NCBI GenBank assembly: GCA_947561585.1
Contig: CANNZV010001459.1
Span: 1-64,000 of the forward strand
Direction: 5' to 3'
DNA length: 64,000 nucleotides
Origin: Caprella mutica
Lineage: Eukaryota; Arthropoda; Malacostraca; Amphipoda; Caprellidae
The notes below the pieces were generated by a model, which ran no database searches, was not told the origin of the DNA, and saw only the letters and a list, made by a program, of their open reading frames with translations. Below are positions 12,166 through 22,236 of this stretch, piece after piece (positions within the stretch are counted from its first letter, which is position 1; the number at the start of each line of letters is the position of its first letter). Position numbers and translations under genes: made by a program.

Positions 12166-12438
12166 GTGGTCTACAAGGCAGCTTGTAAACAGCAATACTA
12201 TATTAGCGAAAATTATAATTTAATAGAACAATTCATAGTGAAAGTAGTAAAGAAATTAGATCCAAATTCTATTGAAATATCTATGAAATTGCATTTGTGT
12301 ATATGTACAAAATTGCATGAGTACAAAAATCAGCGACATATGTTTTATTCCATTATACTCAATAGGAAAAATACTAAAATAGAAAATGCTTACGATAATC
12401 GTATTAAATATTACACTCACTGTGAATTTGAGGAATAA
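12166..12438 (+). CDS. Short ORF in repeat R, function unknown
   Basis: Ninety codons starting from a GTG rather than ATG, rich in Lys, Asn and Ile, without recognisable motifs. The corresponding part of copy A is not open over the same length, so this is probably a chance frame in AT-rich repeat DNA. It lies on the RNase H coding strand of copy B. Confidence 0.15.
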   Translation: MVYKAACKQQYYISENYNLIEQFIVKVVKKLDPNSIEISMKLHLCICTKLHEYKNQRHMFYSIILNRKNTKIENAYDNRIKYYTHCEFEE

Positions 12439-13913
12439 TCTGTTGGAGTCAATCCAGATTTATTAATTATGACTTTAATATTTGCTCTTTGTATCCAAAG
12501 CAGGACCAAACCTTAAAAGTCAATTTTATTGTTTCACATTCATCAGAGAAATGACTGACACCATCGGCAGTTGATTAAATTATTTAATATAATAAATAAA
12601 ATTATTATTGATTCCATAATAACAATGAGTAAATCCATCCATCAGAGACACACGCGGAAGATGTCTTGGATTGTGAGAAATTCGATAGAAAATTCTGTCA
12701 TGAAGTAGATCATTTTGTAAGCGTTGTCAAAATTACTAGGAGCACTATAATATAATAATTAAAAAAATATATAAATGTGTAAATTAAAATCTTAGTAAAG
12801 AAAAAATATCACATATCATAGAAATTTAATTTACAAACGATGCGGGTCATTTATTAAAGTTCATAAATAAAAATGTTTAGCTTGAATATGCATATACAAA
12901 TTGATAAAAAAAAAGTAGAGAAAAAAAATAATAGAGAAAAAGATTATCGTCAAGATGCAATAAAGCATTCTAAAGTGGTTTGTAAAGTTCGGAATATATT
13001 ATCATCCAAAAACCCGGTTGCCTCTTTTTAATCACCCTGTATATAATAAGCGCTATACAGTGCGACCGAATAGTTTATACATATTACAAAATATGCTTTG
13101 ATATTGCCATATAAATAATTAAAAAAGAAATTTTTCGTAATATTCAAATAAATAATGAAGTAGAAAATACATTATAATGTAAACATTCATTGTTATAGAA
13201 AAAATAACATCAATAATGACTGAAAATTGATTCAGTCAATTTTTTTAGTAAACGAATACTTTATGCAGAATAAATAAAATTGCATATAATATCTAAAACT
13301 GATTATTGTTGACGAGTATTTGTGTTGATTGCTACAATATATGTATGCTTAATTAATTTAATAATACATCCTAGATCAAATATTGTGATGACTAACTCTA
13401 AAATGAAACGTTTACTTATCCACTTTGTGTCCTTCTGACACTTGTTTGGTCAAAACTGGAGTGCTTTTCATTTTTTTTGACCTCTCCGACCTCCCTTGAG
13501 TAATGATTCCAAGTCGATTTTGGAACATTCGATGCCTCAGCCTCCTCAACAATGGCTTTACTGGTTGCATAAATTTTCTTATGTATCTGAGACTTAAAGC
13601 CTTAGGGGGATGGTTTCCGGTATTTTCCATTTTTTCGGGTTTTTTTTTTAATTTAGTTACCCTGCAAATCTACCAAAGAAAACTCATAAAAAATTCCATT
13701 CACCTAGTACGTTTGTACGTGTGTCAAAGGCGCCTCTCAGTTTGGGGGTCTCTTCAGTTATAACTCTGACGCTCTTGAGTGCAGATGTTTTGAAATTGTT
13801 CTGTGTATACTGTGTATTAGCAAAGTGTGTGTGGTACCTTTCTATACGTGGATCAGTACTGTGATAGCTATTCTTTTGTCTTGTTGTTCTTTGCCCTGCT
13901 CACGTAAGTAATT

Positions 13914-15674
13914 ATGCCGCCTAAACGTCGTAATTTCAAACGTAAAGTAACACCTGTTTGCGATATAGCTGATGCAATAGCTATAGACCCCCCCCCCCCC
14001 ACCCCTCAACCTACTACATTTGGGCGTAGAGTCTCTGTTTTTGCATCTGAGCAACCAAAAGCAGGGGTATCCAACCCTTATATTGTAATAAGTTCAGCGG
14101 TCGTGGAGAATCTGTTAGCTAAAGTAACTGAAGTATGTGATATTTGTAATGGTATAAAAACTGGTAGAATTGTGACTGTATATGTTGATTCTTCTATTGA
14201 ATTCACTTGCAGTCTTTGTGACGTTGCGGAAACTGTCTCAGGGGATAGTGCAATTGTGACCCTAGATGAACAACCATCGAAGTACACATATGCTACTATT
14301 GCCACTGTTTATAATTCAGTTATCAACGCCACAGGGTATGCAGGTATATTGAAATCAGGAAATAACATGCACATGCATACTATGGGTAAACCGGTTTATT
14401 ATGCTGTTACCAAATATATATATGGCCAGATGAATCTATATCGCGAACAGATGTTAGGTCCTGAGAGCATTGGTGTGAAAGGTTTAGTTGCTCACTATGG
14501 TCAGCAATTGAATCGTTTACCCAATGCTACTACAGGAATGCTAGATATTGATGTTAGCTTTGATGGAACTTGGATGACTCGCGGTTATAAGTCACATATT
14601 GCTGCGGCATTTGTGATGGATTGTCATTTAGGATCTGTTGTAGATTTGGTTGTATTGTGCAACTATTGTGAGGCATGTACTAAAAAGAAAAATTCCTCCT
14701 CACAAGAGGAATTTGAAATTTGGAAAGAAACTCACAATGGTTGCACGATAAATTTCGATGGCAAAGCAGGGGCAATGGAATCCGCTGCGGCTGTAATACT
14801 TTGGTCACGTTCTGAAAGACTTGGTTTACGCTATTTGACTTTTGTGGGTGATGGTGACTCATCTGCCTTCAATGCTGTTCGAGCATTGAATGGTGGCTCC
14901 GGTCCTTATGACACGCCCGTACTAAAGGAAGAATGCGTAAACCACGTCTGTAAACGGCTTGGTACTAGGTTGAGGAAGTTGAAGAAGGAATCTGTTGTTA
15001 TTGTCAATACTAAAGCTGGTAAAAAGATGCGAAGAAGTACTCTTGGAGGACAAAACATGCTAACAGATTCTGTAATAGATAAACTGACTCAGCATTTCGG
15101 TCAGAATATCCGTTCAGAATGTGGAGGCACAGTTGAGTCAATGAGAAAGTCCGTTCTTGCAACTTATTACCATGCAGTTAGTACTGACGAAGAACCACGA
15201 CACGATTCCTGCCCTTCAGGTTCCGATTCTTGGTGCTGGGTACAAAGGGCTACAGCTGAAGGGGTTGTTCCTGTTTCTCATTTGCAGAAGAAACTCTATC
15301 TAAACCAGATTCCAAATGCTGCCCGCGCGGGGATTCTAAAGATCTATATAGAGCTAACATCTCCATCTTTGCTTCATAAATGTTTGGGAGGGAAGACCCA
15401 GAATCCTAACGAGAGTATTCATTCCAAATTGTGGCGCCTGTGTTTGAAGGTCAAGTTCTGCAGTAAAGATAGAGCTGTGTTTGCAGCAATCTATTCTGCG
15501 CTCAATCACAATTTTGGAAGTGTTCTGGGCTCTTTGTTGGTGAAGATGCGTCCTCCCCCTCAAACAGTTATGAATCGTATTCAGTTGCTTCGTCTGATTG
15601 ATACTCCCAGACGTAAGCGTAAGAGATCTTCAGTTGCGACTGCTGATCCAGCATACGCCCCTGGAGAGTTTTGA
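13914..15674 (+). CDS. Mutator-like-domain DDE transposase, full length
   Basis: An uninterrupted 586-codon gene from ATG to TGA. A basic N-terminus (PPKRRNFKRK) is followed by a proline tract encoded by a run of C. Two CxxC pairs (Cys75/78 and 99/102) look like a zinc ribbon. The catalytic-type core shows DVSFDGTW (Asp217), FVGDGDSSAF (Asp313 or 315) and NPNESIHSKLW (Glu500), with a CVNHVCKR block between the second and third acidic motifs. The C-terminus has PRRKRKRSS, a likely nuclear localisation signal. The protein should bind the inverted ends and cut and paste the element. It lies centrally between the 20-bp TIRs, with about 300 bp upstream and 720 bp downstream. The lack of breaks suggests recent activity. 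I recall similar insect proteins under a Mutator-like transposase domain label; this was not searched. Confidence 0.85.
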   Translation: MPPKRRNFKRKVTPVCDIADAIAIDPPPPTPQPTTFGRRVSVFASEQPKAGVSNPYIVISSAVVENLLAKVTEVCDICNGIKTGRIVTVYVDSSIEFTCSLCDVAETVSGDSAIVTLDEQPSKYTYATIATVYNSVINATGYAGILKSGNNMHMHTMGKPVYYAVTKYIYGQMNLYREQMLGPESIGVKGLVAHYGQQLNRLPNATTGMLDIDVSFDGTWMTRGYKSHIAAAFVMDCHLGSVVDLVVLCNYCEACTKKKNSSSQEEFEIWKETHNGCTINFDGKAGAMESAAAVILWSRSERLGLRYLTFVGDGDSSAFNAVRALNGGSGPYDTPVLKEECVNHVCKRLGTRLRKLKKESVVIVNTKAGKKMRRSTLGGQNMLTDSVIDKLTQHFGQNIRSECGGTVESMRKSVLATYYHAVSTDEEPRHDSCPSGSDSWCWVQRATAEGVVPVSHLQKKLYLNQIPNAARAGILKIYIELTSPSLLHKCLGGKTQNPNESIHSKLWRLCLKVKFCSKDRAVFAAIYSALNHNFGSVLGSLLVKMRPPPQTVMNRIQLLRLIDTPRRKRKRSSVATADPAYAPGEF

Positions 15675-15912
15675 GGTTGTTTTGAGGTCGTTTGTTGTTT
15701 TTGTGTTCTTTCTGTGCTGTTTTATTTGCCTCCCATTTATGGTTGAAGGCTTCGTCGCTGCCTGGGTTGACCCCCGAAGCGACCTGATGAGTCTTCTTGG
15801 CTGGGACGAAAAGCATATAGTTTTTTTTTAAATTTAAAAAATTTATTGAAAAATATTTTTCTTCCTCCATTATCTCAGTACCATTTTTTCTCAAATTCTC
15901 CACGTTCAAAAG

Positions 15913-16213
15913 TATAGAACTTTTTGGGGGTTGGTGCTACAGAAAAATGTATGAGAGCTAATATGTTCAGACCGAAATTCCTAAGGTCGTGGTGAAGCCC
16001 TTTTCCTATAACTTTTTCTATAAACTTAATTTTTTTTGAAAAACAAAAACAAAAAAAAAAAAATATGACAATTTTTTTTAAAATTCAAATAAAAATTTTT
16101 TCAGATAGAAATTCAAAAAAAAAGCTGCACCACGACCTTAAAATAGTAGTAGATAACATATTAGCTTCAATAAATTTTTCTGTAGCACCAACCCCCAAGC
16201 CGTTCTATAGTTT
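15913..16213. repeat. About 300-bp foldback in the 3' part of the transposon
   Basis: The segment starting TATAGAACTTTTTGGGGGTT (about 15913-16020) pairs with 16105-16213 read backwards; both contain GTTGGTGCTACAGAAAAAT and AAGGTCGTGGTG. The centre is an AT-rich run. It may be a nested miniature element or a structural 3' region of the host transposon. Confidence 0.65.
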
Positions 16214-16216
16214 CCC

Positions 16217-16257
16217 GGGGGGGGGGGGGGGTCGAAAAAGAAGGTTTTTCGACCCCC
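16217..16257 (+). repeat. G-run of 15 followed by a perfect 13-bp hairpin
   Basis: Fifteen consecutive G residues (16217-16231) overlap a hairpin whose arms are GGGGGTCGAAAAA and its exact complement, separated by GAAGG. It lies between the transposase stop and the right TIR. It could act as a transcript end or replication block, but the sequence alone does not show a role. Confidence 0.6.
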
Positions 16258-16525
16258 ACGGGGGAGGGGGGCCCCAAAATGAAAAAATCTCACAAGAGAG
16301 CATATGATTTCTTTTCACTTTACACCTTATGTTAAAATCTCAGCTCAATCGGACAAGTATTATTGGTACATCCTAAATACCGGAAACCACCCCCTTAGGT
16401 TTTGTCCGTTTTGGTTTCGCTAGGGTAACTTCACCACCAGATTAAATATTCTTGATGGTACGGTGATCCCTTTCCGTCAATTTCGATATATCTAAACTGG
16501 TATTTCTTTTTGCGTTAATCTAACA

Positions 16526-17290
16526 GTGTTCTTACTTTCTCCTTTTTTTATTGGACTTTATCTTCCACTATCTAATAATATCTATAATTTGCATAAACTA
16601 TTCGTTCATTTAAAACACTCAAAACTACAAAAAACTGATTTTTATGCAGAATTTATGAATTTCAAAGAAAAATTAATACATATAATAAGTAATTTAATAC
16701 ACAATAATCAGTTTCCGTTGATAATCAAGACAGTCTAAAGCTGTCTTGATAGAAGATTTTAATGATAGCATTTCGAATACTGAAACTATAGCTACTCAGC
16801 TCGAGCGACGAGCAATATGCTATCGTAGGGAGAGCACCAGTATGCTCTCATTATAAACCTTTTCCTCAAATATCAAAGTCTTCCATTGATAAAAGGAAAA
16901 ATATATTTGAAAAGCACAGAGATTGTGCACATACCGGAGCCATCACATTTTACACAGATGGTTCTGGTATGGAGAATCAGAAAGTGTACGGTGGCGGAAT
17001 CTATTGTCCCACTGATAGATCTGCCATTGAAATTTCAAAAGCGGGAACTAACATTTTTGAGGCCGAAATGCGGGTCTGTGTATGAAGCAGTAAGGTGCCT
17101 CATTGCTGATGGATGCGCTTTATCTGTTATCTACACAGATTGCGTCTCTGTCTACAAAATGATTAAGAAAATTGGGAACAAGCGCTGATCGATGATTCGA
17201 CCACCTCATGTGCCCGCCCATTTTGGTATAAAGGGCAACGAGATAGCAGGCCATGTAGCTGGAATAGCTTTCAAAAAAATAAATTTGAAA
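16526..17290 (+). pseudogene. LINE RNase H module with upstream ORF (copy B, module 1)
   Basis: The plus strand carries the 70-codon ORF, then a FNDSISNTET-like region and the RNase H blocks: TDGSGMENQKVYGGGIY (first Asp, near 16955), FEAEMRVCV/SVYEAV (Glu, near 17070), VIYTDCVSVYKM (Asp, near 17140) and HFGIKGNEIAGHVAG (near 17220), which corresponds to the final His/Asp block but has Gly where Asp is usual. A C-terminal LINE tail seems to follow to about 17450. Frameshifts and a stop near 17190 make it inactive. Confidence 0.65.
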
Positions 17291-18224
17291 TCAATGCCCA
17301 TTAGTATTTCTACACCCCTTCTTTTCTCATGGAATGGCGTTCATAGACCTATGATATATTAAAGAAAGAACTGTTGAAAAGTAACATGCATATGATAGGT
17401 AAGCAGTTTCCAGAATGGATCTGCTCTACCTCTTTCACTAGCCTATGCTCTTCCCCCGCACATAACCCCCACACACATTTTATTATTAAATTCGTAGTTT
17501 TAATATTAAATTTTAATCTTTAATTTTAGTTACCTTTTTAATGATTTATCTTTGTGCCTTGAACTGATTTGAATTTAAATAAACAAATTTTCTTAATACC
17601 TCTGTATTATATAGGGAAACTAAGCAACATAAACCGAAAGAAAAACATTTAATTTAGAAGAAACTAAATTACGTATAACCTATGAAAGCGCACACTACTA
17701 CACATGTGTTCTAATATGAAAGTGAATACATGTGTTTATCCAGTCATTTAAGGGGTCAGTCCCAGCCATTCTGTTTTTTGATCCAAATATTTTTTCTTCA
17801 CTAAAGTGTTCTCGGGCTCTACTACTCATGTAGGTAAAATATCATACCGTTAAATGGTTCAAAGAAAGGGGTTAGGGAGTAAAAATCTATAAACTAGCAG
17901 ATTTTGGTTGTTTGTTCCTGTTCTCGTGTTGAACTTTAGCACGGTGAGTCAGATGGCGCCTGATGACACCCCCACCTTCGAGTGGACAATACCGAGCTTG
18001 CCTGGCCAGGGGGGATTTAGTGCCAAACACAACATTTGTATTATTTTTTATTGCGCTCCTAAATAATTGCAAATATTGTATATTTCGTATTTATTTTTGA
18101 GGTTTCTCAAAAAGTTTGGAAATCACAGCATTATGTTTTTATACATATGATTATCCTATAAATTCTCTGCAATATGTAGCAAATATATGTTTTATTTTTA
18201 ACTTCAATTTATAAGAATACTGCC

Positions 18225-18640
18225 CCATGAATAGATAAGCTATTGAAATTTTAAAGACTGGGAACAATATTTCAGAGGCCGAGATGCGGTCACTTTATGA
18301 AGCAGTGAGGTGCATTATTGCTGATAGATGCCCTTCATCTGTTAACATATACAGACTGTCCCTTTATGAAGCAGTGATGTGCATTATTGCTGATAGTTGC
18401 CCTTTATCTGTTAATATATACAGACTGTCCCTTAGTCTTGAAAAATGTTAAAGAACTGTGGGAAATGACCTTAGTAGATAATCCTACTAGAAGAAACTTG
18501 ATTAGGCTGCTGAGATATGCCATACAAACACACGTACGGGTTAGATATAGCAGTGTGTTGCGTTCTCGCTCATCTTATTATCAACGGAAAAGAAAATGCC
18601 GATCATATTGGTTGAGAAACCATATGAAATCAAACTGAAT
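18225..18640 (+). pseudogene. RNase H module 2 of copy B, with 69-bp internal tandem duplication
   Basis: The Glu block (MRSLYEAVRC) and the following IYRL block occur twice in tandem: 18293-18361 and 18362-18430 are near-identical 69-bp units, equal to 23 codons. Downstream are RNLIRLLRYAI and, in another frame, an AHLIINGKENADHIG block with the last catalytic Asp. The next module starts only about 50 bases later. Copy C has the same module without the duplication. Confidence 0.6.
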
Positions 18641-18654
18641 CATCAATCAGGAAG

Positions 18655-19010
18655 ATCGGTGTGATAACGAAATCATCACCTTTTACTCAGATGGTTCCGA
18701 TATGGAGAGTGAGAAAGTCTATGGTGGCGGAATCTACTACCCCATATGAGTAGATCCGCTATTGAAATCTTAAAAGCGGGAACCAACATTTTAGAGGATG
18801 AGACACTGTAAAAGTTATGCATCTTCTGTATTAGATGCAGACAATCCCTTAATCTTGAAAATAATTCAAGAAAAGTGGGATGACACGCTAATCGATGATA
18901 CGACTAGCAGAAACTTGATTAGGCTGCTGAGATTTGCAATAGAAACTTACAGGTTATATATAGCCGTGTGTTACGTAATCAATGGAAATGTTAAAAGTTG
19001 ACAATATTGC
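18655..19010 (+). pseudogene. RNase H module 3 of copy B
   Basis: It follows module 2 directly. An ITFYSDGSDMESEKVYGGGIYY block (first Asp) is seen near 18680, a degraded Glu block near 18790, LIDDTTSRNLIRLLRFAI near 18890, and a VINGNVKS ending near 18990. Stops interrupt it. Spacing from the last block of module 2 to the first block of module 3 is about 75 bases, too short for a 3' UTR and poly-A tail. Confidence 0.55.
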
Positions 19011-19785
19011 TGGTGAAACTTTAAAATTTATCCAACTAATTTATAATCACTTTAAATCAATTAAAATTAGGAAGCAAACGGTTCTGATTTCCATCTCCAA
19101 AGGAACATAGAAATCGGCTATGAATGAAATTCCATATGATATTTAATTAAGTCAACCGATAGAGATCTTAAGGATAAACTATAGAGATATTCACTATACA
19201 TGGTGAGAATTAGAATTATGATATTCAATGAATTGATCTGTTTGAACATACTGTTATGAATACGCATATCGGGAATTCAGCTCGGAGAGATGTTCACTCT
19301 ATGGATGCAGAGTGTGGAATGATCTTGGAAGACAGCTACAGCTTATAATTAAACAAAGGCACATTCAATTAGAGAACTATTGCCGACCAATGGGAGTAGG
19401 TCATAATCAAATGACATCAAGAATCAAAACCTGTTTCAGTTATTTCTGTACGTCTTCTTAGTTGTGCTCGAATAATAGCATTTAAATTGAATGAATGGAT
19501 CTTAATGTTAATAAAATAAATTTAATACCATTATATAAATTGAATTAATATGCGATAATAGTTAATTGCGCAATATAATGGAATAGGGTTTATTAACAAT
19601 TACGTTATTGAATAATTATTAAGCACATAGGACAAATATAAATAAGTTTATTAGAAGTGTACCGTGTTTTGAATAATGAATACATTATCTTTGTTTAGGA
19701 AAAATATTTAAAATGTACCTATTATCAAAATGTACCAGCTTTAACATCTTTACACTTTTTTCCCCGTTATGATTTTGTATCTTAC

Positions 19786-21364
19786 ACAGAGAGAAATCAG
19801 CTAGTCATATCAAATAATTTTGTGTTATTTAAGAAATTTCTGTTTGCAGCAAATATAATGAACTAATTGAAATAAATAACTCGCTGTTAATTGACCTAAA
19901 TGTTATTTAAAATAAATAGGTTTTCTAGTTATAATAAATAGGAATTTGTTCAAGTAACAATTTCTGATTATAATTACTAGTTTTGTTATTTAATTTAACT
20001 AAAAATGCTTAAATGATCTTAGCAAACTACGTAGATTTTTTCCTTTTCTTGTTAGGTTCATGTATATTGTATATATACTTATACCTCAGATTATATTCTC
20101 AAATATAGAATGTTTAACATCATGACTAATCTTATATATATATTGGTACACATTCTGTATTTATTGTGAACGTGAGAATTAATACTTGCAGTGCATAATT
20201 TAAGAAGGAAGTTAAATATATTAATGTTAAAACTACTTTTATATATACCATCGTTATTAAATCATGTGTCATACCTACTATTTTCAAAATAAACAGAAAT
20301 TATCATTGCCCAGCCTTCTACAATAGATAGTGCAGTGACGATACTCTTTTAAAGATCAATATCTAATCACAATATTATTAATTAATATTATAGACGGAGA
20401 GATACAAACAGTATTGAATTGTGCTAAACAAACGGTTATAGTATTCGATGCCATTTCATTTCCCTAAGACATCCCTAATAATATTTATAAATAGCCAATA
20501 TGCTAAATATATAAACTCATGGAAGAAAGAAAGAAAATAAACTAAAATTCTTACTAAGCCATAGTAATTGGTGACTTTGATATTTGCTTACCATAAGCAT
20601 TTTATTAACTGTTAACTTATTTATTATCTCCCGCCATTTCTTGCTCACCAGCGTCAACTCACCATCACACACATCACTCACTTAGTGAAAGAAACCTAGT
20701 GATTTGTAGGCAGCTAGGTATCTCTATTAAGTTATAAAATGATTCATTATTTTATAAATTAAGTTTTTTGTGAATTATTTGAAACTATAAAAATGTCTTT
20801 TGATAACTTCTATCTAATCAAGTGATAATCAACTTTGACAACCAAATGTTGAATACGTAAGCCTCGTAGTTACTAGTTAGGTAGGTCTACCTATGATCTC
20901 TCCAGTTAGCCATCACCTGATTTCTCGTAAGCTGAGCTAACAGCCCTAGCCTGGTTCTTTAAATCCCAGGTACCTACTCAAATCAGAGAAAAATGTTGGC
21001 TGGCTTTTACAGATTTTTTGGAAAAGTCAGAGGATTTCAGTGCATCAAATACAGATTTGGCTGCACTTGCAGTATATACCTAACTAGGAAGGCTACACTA
21101 ATAATTTTTTGAAAAATCTAAACCAGAATTAGGAACCTGAGGACTAAGGTCCAGAATTTATTTCAGTGTAAATTCCTCCAACTTGTCAATAAATTCCACT
21201 TTGAAAATAATATTATAGGTATCAATGTCGGATGATTTTCAGCTACCTACTAGTTAGCTACCTACAATTCCTACCTATGTTACCATTACTAATTTTTAAT
21301 TTTCTGGTGGCTAAATTGGGGAAATGTTGGTGGATCATTGATCATCAGTCAAATTATTGGAATT
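19786..21364. other. AT-rich stretch without recognised genes
   Basis: No supported coding region. A TTACACAGAGAGAA motif at 19780 also occurs in copy D at 42077, suggesting an element boundary. The rest is AT-rich with scattered CTACCTAC/TAGGTAGG motifs. Confidence 0.4.
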
Positions 21365-21975
21365 AGTGCCAGTCTGCAGAATATGATACATTTTAACATT
21401 TTCTGTTCGAACAATCCTTAATTTTCTCCTATATTTACATGCATTTTACTGAAAACAGAAGCCAAAATACCTAGAAGATTTCTTGGAGAACAGTTTACTA
21501 GATCTTGCAGTCTTGGAATAAGCCTGCCCGGCCCCGCCACTCGCCAGATTGTATTTGGTGGTAAATTCCAATGATATGTCCGCAGATATTCAATTTTTCA
21601 AGTAAAAAATTGAAATTCCTGCAATGTCAGAGGATATTTAGCTATTAATTCCTATATTACCATTATTTTTGGAGGGGAAACTGGAAAAATGTTGGAGGAC
21701 TAGACAAATTGATGAAAAATGTTGGCAGCTAGGTATTTATCAGATTTCTGAAACAAAAGAGGAGTTCACTGTTCAGTGCACCAAATACAAACTGATTAGG
21801 CCTATGTAAATTATCAGACTCAGACTGGAGGAAGTGGTAAAGTTTTCTCCAAGAAATCCTCCATTTTGGCTTCTGCTCTCAGTTAAATACATGTAATATA
21901 TTTATATAGGAGGGAAATTAAGGATTGTTAGCACAGAAAATGTTAAAAATGTCCCATATTCTGCAGACTGGCACT
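21365..21975. mobile_element. Foldback/MITE with about 140-bp arms
   Basis: Left arm 21365-21500 (AGTGCCAGTCTGCAGAATAT...) pairs with right arm 21838-21975 in reverse complement; both include AACAATCCTTAATTT and GAAGCCAAAAT. There is no coding frame. A related sequence lies at 61380-61545. Confidence 0.6.
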
Positions 21976-21983
21976 AAAGAAAG

Positions 21984-22236
21984 AATTATCGGTCAGTTTC
22001 ATATCTTGAATATCTTCGGTCATATAAGAAAAAACTAGGTATTAGCTACAAATGTTACTTAATTTTTATTTTAGTTGGTATCCATGATACCTGCAGCCTG
22101 CATGGATAGATATTAGGTACCAACTTGAACAAAAATTTAAAATAACAATTGTTGGTATATAATATAGTTTTTTCTTATATGTACGACCGAAGATATGAAA
22201 CCGACCGATAGGTACTTAATTCGTAATTTACCCTAC
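21984..22236. mobile_element. MITE, family member 1 (ends ATTATCGGTCAG)
   Basis: ATCGGTCAGTTTCATATCTT...TTCGGTCATATAAGAAAAAACTA at the left pairs with the right end near 22165-22225. The right end extends to GGGTAAATTACGAATTA, matching the second family member at 51664-51945. The left end has lost this outermost part. Confidence 0.6.

Larger units (their letters stand above)
13606..16394 (+). mobile_element. Complete TIR DNA transposon with Mutator-like-domain transposase
   Basis: The ends are GGGGATGGTTTCCGGTATTT on the left and, read as reverse complement, GGGGGTGGTTTCCGGTATTT on the right, 19 of 20 identical. TTAG lies outside both (13602-13605 and 16395-16398), and the empty site in copies A and D has a single TTAG in CCTTAGG. 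A 3-bp TTA duplication is the alternative reading, but it would put the ends out of register. The element is 2789 bp and carries one complete transposase gene. Four-base duplications are not typical of classical Mutator elements (8-11 bp), so the superfamily is left open. Confidence 0.88.
12160..19785 (+). repeat. Repeat R, copy B (interrupted at 13606-16394)
   Basis: The portion 12350-13605 is the reverse complement of 590-1830 in copy A. The portion 16399-17300 is the reverse complement of the first 590 bases of copy A. The portion 16399-19785 pairs with copy C on the opposite strand. The 2.8-kb gap between the two halves is exactly the Mutator-domain transposon. Three RNase H modules are carried in the same direction. 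Similarity to copy C ends at about 19785, where C continues into unrelated sequence. Confidence 0.8.

Noticed and set aside
13412..13630. Basic 72-codon minus ORF spanning the left transposon end
   Set aside because: It crosses the insertion boundary at 13606, and the same DNA is open on the other strand; no selection can apply to the joined frame.
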